DNA of 10,180 bases from an uncultured Hyphomicrobiales bacterium (lineage in GTDB: Bacteria > Pseudomonadota > Alphaproteobacteria > Rhizobiales > CAJQND01), in assembly GCA_905479595.1 (NCBI GenBank), contig CAJQND010000375.1, positions 1 to 10,180 of the forward strand. The letters run 5' to 3'. Under the pieces are notes generated by a model. That model was not told the DNA's origin. It made no database searches and was given only the letters and a program-made list of their open reading frames with translations. Shown here in pieces: positions 7,467 to 10,180 of the stretch (position 1 is its first letter; each line of letters starts with the position of its first letter). Made by a program: the position numbers and the translations under genes.

Positions 7467-7494
7467 TCAATACCGAATAATGCAATTCTGGCAA
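7467..7494 (-). promoter_or_regulatory. Candidate promoter of the lytic transglycosylase gene
   Basis: On the reverse strand TTGCCA (7494-7489) and TATTGA (7472-7467) are spaced by 16 bases. Transcription would start near 7460, giving a leader of about 30 bases that includes AGGAG (7447-7443) before the ATG at 7431. The match to the sigma70 consensus is partial. Confidence 0.4.
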
Positions 7495-7502
7495 AATAAA
7501 AC

Positions 7503-7512
7503 AACACGTGTT
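7503..7512. repeat. CACGTG-centred 10-bp palindrome
   Basis: AACACGTGTT is a perfect palindrome 9 bases upstream of the transglycosylase -35 candidate and just past the stop of the possible microprotein. On the reverse strand it is followed by a T-rich run (TGTTTTATTTTG). It could be an operator for the transglycosylase promoter or part of a weak terminator for a transcript coming from 7621; the sequence does not decide between them. Confidence 0.3.
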
Positions 7513-7513
7513 T

Positions 7514-7621
7514 TCAACGGTGTCGAGTGGCCTTGGCAAACCCGACCTCGTCCAGGGGACAGCCGGACATGTTGAATCCTGCGGCAATGCAGACCTTGTT
7601 TTCATATCTGTGTACGGTCAT
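7514..7621 (-). CDS. Possible 35-residue microprotein, unknown function
   Basis: I do not recognise this protein. From the ATG at 7621 the reverse strand encodes 35 residues containing VCIAAGFNMSGCPLDEVGF, with two cysteines (11 and 21) and no obvious membrane segment or signal peptide. In favour of coding: a GGAA site 7 bases before the ATG, about two thirds of codons ending in G or C in a locally GC-rich island set between AT-rich flanks, and a stop followed by a palindrome and T-rich run. Against: it is short, I see no clear promoter of its own, and it lies head-to-head with the DUF2189 gene, whose leader it may overlap. The open frame continues upstream to 7696, but that part crosses the DUF2189 ribosome binding site and is unlikely to be translated. 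It would precede the lytic transglycosylase gene on the same strand by 82 bases. Confidence 0.3.
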   Translation of the reverse strand: MTVHRYENKVCIAAGFNMSGCPLDEVGFAKATRHR

Positions 7622-7654
7622 TCTTATATTCCAAAATTGATTTTTTGAACGATT

Positions 7655-7661
7655 GGGGAGG
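7655..7661 (+). promoter_or_regulatory. Strong ribosome binding site that fixes the DUF2189 start
   Basis: GGGGAGG followed by AAATCAG places the ATG at 7669 at a 7-base spacing. The frame is open further upstream to a TTG at 7645, but starting there would translate through this site. Confidence 0.75.
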
Positions 7662-7668
7662 AAATCAG

Positions 7669-8466
7669 ATGGATGACACCGAGACAAAAGCTGCACCAGT
7701 ACGAAAAATGCCCCCTGAAGTTCGTAACATTACCAACGCGGATGTTTGGCAGTCTGTATCGAAAGGATGGGCTGACCTAAAAAACGCATCGGTGTTTTCG
7801 CTGTTTTTCGGACTGTTCTACGCCGCCGCAGGCTGGGCCTTGCTTTATATGTTTTTCAATTTCGAAATAAGCATTTACGCCTACCCCGTTACCATGGGCT
7901 TTCCTTTGATCGCGCCGTTCATTGCAGCAGGACTTTATGAGATTTCTCGACGTCTTGAACTGGGCAACGAGCTCGAATGGGCGGGCATTTTTGGTTCCGT
8001 CAGAAATGCAGGCGGCAAAGACTTAAGCTGGATGGCTGTACTCACCACATTCTCCTACATCCTCTGGGTTGATATTGCAGCAGCCATTTATGTTGGGTTT
8101 TTTGGCCTACGAAGCATGGATGTGTGGCAGCTAAGTGAGTTGATTTTCACAACCCCGAAAGGCTTGATATTCTTTGTGGCTGGCAATCTCGCCGGGCTCA
8201 TTCTTGGCGCCATCATGTTTTCCCTAACTGCCGTTTCATTCCCGCTGTTATTCGACCGCGATGTAGATTTCGTCACCGCGATGATTACATCGGTGAAAGC
8301 CGTGACGTCCAATAAGGGACCAATGATCCTTTGGGCATGCATAATCGTGGCGTTGATGGCGATATCAATCGTCACCGCGTTTACCGCACTGATTGTGGTT
8401 TTGCCCCTGCTCGGCCACGCCACCTGGCATCTTTATCGCTCAGTTGTCGTGCCTATAAAGGAGTAA
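7669..8466 (+). CDS. DUF2189 family integral membrane protein
   Basis: A 265-residue protein. Seen: a hydrophilic N-terminus with the family pattern of a short amphipathic lead (ITNADVWQSVSKGWADLKNA, 21-40), then hydrophobic segments at about 42-64, 72-92, 121-146, 165-193 and 217-250, with the C-terminal signature LPLLGHATWHLYRSVV (245-260) that is typical of DUF2189 proteins. The loop around EISRRLELGN (91-100) carries the conserved charged residues. Known: DUF2189 proteins occur widely in Alphaproteobacteria and have no established function; location should be the inner membrane. It has a very strong ribosome binding site, so it may be well expressed. It is divergent from the transglycosylase region and its last 14 bases overlap the end of the convergent acetyltransferase gene. 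It looks like a single-gene transcription unit. Confidence 0.9.
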   Translation: MDDTETKAAPVRKMPPEVRNITNADVWQSVSKGWADLKNASVFSLFFGLFYAAAGWALLYMFFNFEISIYAYPVTMGFPLIAPFIAAGLYEISRRLELGNELEWAGIFGSVRNAGGKDLSWMAVLTTFSYILWVDIAAAIYVGFFGLRSMDVWQLSELIFTTPKGLIFFVAGNLAGLILGAIMFSLTAVSFPLLFDRDVDFVTAMITSVKAVTSNKGPMILWACIIVALMAISIVTAFTALIVVLPLLGHATWHLYRSVVVPIKE

Positions 8467-8938
8467 GCGGTTTGGACATGCCAAGTTTGGCTATCGTGAC
8501 ACCCAGGGATTTGTCTGAAACGTCGCGTTGCCAGTCTGTTTCAAAGCCTGCCGCCTTGTAGAACGCAACCGCCCTTGCATTTTCGACCATCACTTCAAGG
8601 CTAAGGTGCGATTGTCCCGCCTCGCTTGCGTTGATTGTGACCGCTTCCAGCAATGCGCGGCCAGCTCCAAGCCCCCAGAAAGTAGGCAAAATCCATAGAT
8701 CTGATACCTCGCCGGCCCCGGTTTCTGACGCGGCGAACCCGATCAAGTCATCATCATTACAGGCAACCAACAGGCCAATATCTGGTTTGCGGAGAAACGC
8801 CAGAAATGGATTGTGAGATTTAAAGCGTTCACGCACACCGCCATCGACCAGACGCCCAATACTGGCCGACCAAGCAGCGAGCCCAATGCGGGCAAGAGCA
8901 GTTACATCTGTGGGTTTGCCATCGCGAACTCTCAGCAT
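8453..8938 (-). CDS. GNAT-family N-acetyltransferase
   Basis: A 161-residue single-domain protein, the usual size for GNAT enzymes, which transfer acetyl from acetyl-CoA to an amine in the cytoplasm. Seen: the beta1/alpha1 start VRDGKPTDVTALARIGLAAW (4-23); LLVACNDDDLIGFAAS (56-71) as beta2-beta3; motif A VSDLWILPTFWGLGAGRALL (78-97), where the acetyl-CoA pyrophosphate loop is WGLGAG, with Trp88 in place of the usual Gln/Arg; and motif B ENARAVAFYKAAGFE (119-133), where Tyr127 is in the position of the general-acid tyrosine. The substrate cannot be predicted. It starts 10 bases after the gor stop on the same strand, so the two are probably cotranscribed, with only a weak AGCAGA site before the start. 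The C-terminal end overlaps the convergent DUF2189 gene by 14 bases. Confidence 0.9.
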   Translation of the reverse strand: MLRVRDGKPTDVTALARIGLAAWSASIGRLVDGGVRERFKSHNPFLAFLRKPDIGLLVACNDDDLIGFAASETGAGEVSDLWILPTFWGLGAGRALLEAVTINASEAGQSHLSLEVMVENARAVAFYKAAGFETDWQRDVSDKSLGVTIAKLGMSKPLTPL

Positions 8939-8948
8939 CGCAAATCTG

Positions 8949-10180
8949 CTATTCTGCAGCTACTGGAGGCACCCACTTCTCGCGCATGGTCACCAGCTCT
9001 TCTGCAGCGGTCGGGTGTACTGCCATGGTCGCGTCGAAATCCGCCTTGGTTGCCCCCATTTTAACTGCAATGCCAAGAAGCTGCGCCATTTCACCTGCGT
9101 CTGGTCCGATAATATGACAACCCAGCACTCTCTGGCTGGTTTGCTCAACAATGAGCTTCATCATCATCTTCTCATCGCGCCCTGGGAGAATGTATTTCAT
9201 CGGCCTGAAGCTGGACTTGTAGATATCCACATCACCATATTTTTCCCGCGCCTGCGCTTCCGTTAAGCCAACGGTCCCGATTTCGGGCTGGGAGAATACC
9301 GCTGTTGCGATGTTTTCATAGTTCGTACTCATCGGGTTATTGTTAAATACGGTTTCGGCAAATGCCGCGCCTTCGCGAATGGCGACCGGGGTAAGTGCAA
9401 CCCTGTTGGTGACATCGCCAACTGCGTAGATATTATCTACCGAAGTTTTTGAGAACTCATCTACCTTCACGCCACCTTTTGCGTCCATCTCCACGCCAAC
9501 AGTTTCCAGCCCAAGACCAGCTGTATTGGCATCGCGGCCCAGCGCAAACATTACCTGGTCAGCCACCATTTTATCACCATCAGGTGTAGTGGCGAGGATA
9601 CCTTCACCGGTTTTCTCAAGAGATGTAAAAGACTGGTTGCAGATAATGCGTATACCCTTCTTCTCATATTCTGCATGAACTGCATGGCGCAGGTCATCAT
9701 CAAAACCGCGCAGGATTTCCGGCCCCCGGTAAACAATCGTTGTATCCACGCCCAGGCCATTGAAAATCCCTGCAAACTCAATGGCGATATACCCGGCACC
9801 GGCAATAAGGATTTTTTCCGGCAGGTTTTCCAGATGAAAAGCCTCGTTGGAGGTAATCGCCAACTCATGGCCAGGCAATTCCGAATGCGGGTTCGGCGTG
9901 CCGCCGGTCGCAATCAGGATCGTTTTCGCTGTCACATCACGGTTTTCAGCAACCAGATGGATTGTGTTGCGATCTCTCAGCACGGCACGTGACTGAACAA
10001 TTTCAACACCGGCAGCTTCGAGATTGCGAATATAAATCCCATTCAGACGATCAATCTCTGCATCCTTGTTGCGGATCAATGTTGCCCAGTCGAATGTACC
10101 TTCACCAATATCCCAGCCGTAGCCCGCAGCGTCTTCAAAATACTCAGGAAAATGGCTTGCATAAACGAACAGTTTCTTGG
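8949..10180 (-). CDS. gor: Glutathione-disulfide reductase (partial, N-terminus outside window)
   Basis: The reverse-strand frame is open to the window edge and gives 409 residues ending at the TAG at 8949; full enzymes are about 450-465 residues. Seen: KKLFVYAS at the edge, which in this family directly follows the redox-active CxxxxCVP motif, so the catalytic disulfide lies just outside; ILIATGG before the NADPH domain; the NADPH-binding GAGYIAIEFAG (about 9770-9802) followed by VYRGPEILRGFDDD, whose arginines fit NADPH preference; the second FAD site NIYAVGDVT (about 9407-9433); and the C-terminal AVHPTAAEE (about 8994-9020), whose His is the catalytic base contributed across the dimer. 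Known: it reduces GSSG to GSH with NADPH in the cytoplasm. Dihydrolipoamide dehydrogenase and mercuric reductase share the fold, but the arginines and the KKLxVYAS context favour Gor. The GNAT gene follows 10 bases downstream. Confidence 0.94.
   Translation of the reverse strand, partial: KKLFVYASHFPEYFEDAAGYGWDIGEGTFDWATLIRNKDAEIDRLNGIYIRNLEAAGVEIVQSRAVLRDRNTIHLVAENRDVTAKTILIATGGTPNPHSELPGHELAITSNEAFHLENLPEKILIAGAGYIAIEFAGIFNGLGVDTTIVYRGPEILRGFDDDLRHAVHAEYEKKGIRIICNQSFTSLEKTGEGILATTPDGDKMVADQVMFALGRDANTAGLGLETVGVEMDAKGGVKVDEFSKTSVDNIYAVGDVTNRVALTPVAIREGAAFAETVFNNNPMSTNYENIATAVFSQPEIGTVGLTEAQAREKYGDVDIYKSSFRPMKYILPGRDEKMMMKLIVEQTSQRVLGCHIIGPDAGEMAQLLGIAVKMGATKADFDATMAVHPTAAEELVTMREKWVPPVAAE

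Noticed and set aside
7432..7605. 58-codon N-terminal extension of the lytic transglycosylase
   Set aside because: It would put residues ahead of a clear signal peptide and would cross the promoter candidate and ribosome binding site.
8478..8561. Short plus-strand frame after AAGGAG at the end of the DUF2189 gene
   Set aside because: Spacing to its ATG is too long, it is only 27 codons, and it is antisense to the GNAT gene, whose motifs are clear.
1..10180. Mobile element, defence island or CRISPR array
   Set aside because: No transposase, integrase, att-like repeats, tRNA or regularly spaced repeats were seen; the genes are ordinary chromosomal functions with similar base use throughout.

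Overview
The window looks like chromosomal DNA of an alphaproteobacterium, probably of Rhizobiales (Hyphomicrobiales) type. The basis is moderate GC, densely packed genes, a glutathione reductase, a short MltB-like lytic transglycosylase with the YDCRRS block I associate with Alphaproteobacteria, and a DUF2189 membrane protein. This placement rests on recognised protein families and has not been tested by a search. I see no tRNA, rRNA, insertion sequence, CRISPR array or phage gene.

Left part (1-6593). A class III, PLP-dependent aminotransferase runs leftwards and off the edge of the window, so its last residues and stop are missing. Diverging from it is a three-gene rightward operon: a PadR-family regulator, a membrane-fusion (periplasmic adaptor) protein and a large RND inner-membrane pump. 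Adaptor and pump genes overlap by 4 bases. The 165-base divergent region holds a spaced 8-bp inverted repeat, an 11-bp-phased direct repeat and a 10-bp palindrome around a plausible promoter, as expected for an autoregulated efflux operon. No outer-membrane factor gene is present, so the pump must use a channel encoded elsewhere if it forms a tripartite complex.

Middle part (6594-8466). The pump gene converges with a lytic murein transglycosylase gene; only 10 bases separate the stops, and a hairpin plus T-run in the end of the transglycosylase gene could terminate the pump operon. Upstream of the transglycosylase are a promoter candidate, a CACGTG-centred palindrome and a possible 35-residue microprotein. 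A DUF2189 membrane protein then runs rightwards from a very strong ribosome binding site.

Right part (8453-10180). A leftward pair consists of glutathione reductase (gor; N-terminus outside the window) followed 10 bases later by a small GNAT N-acetyltransferase, whose end overlaps the end of the DUF2189 gene by 14 bases.

Most genes serve the envelope or stress handling: efflux, peptidoglycan cleavage, membrane protein, glutathione redox. I found no convincing undescribed multi-gene system. The points most worth following are the PadR/RND control region, the pump's altered proton-relay residues and charged C-terminal tail, the possible microprotein, and the substrate of the aminotransferase.
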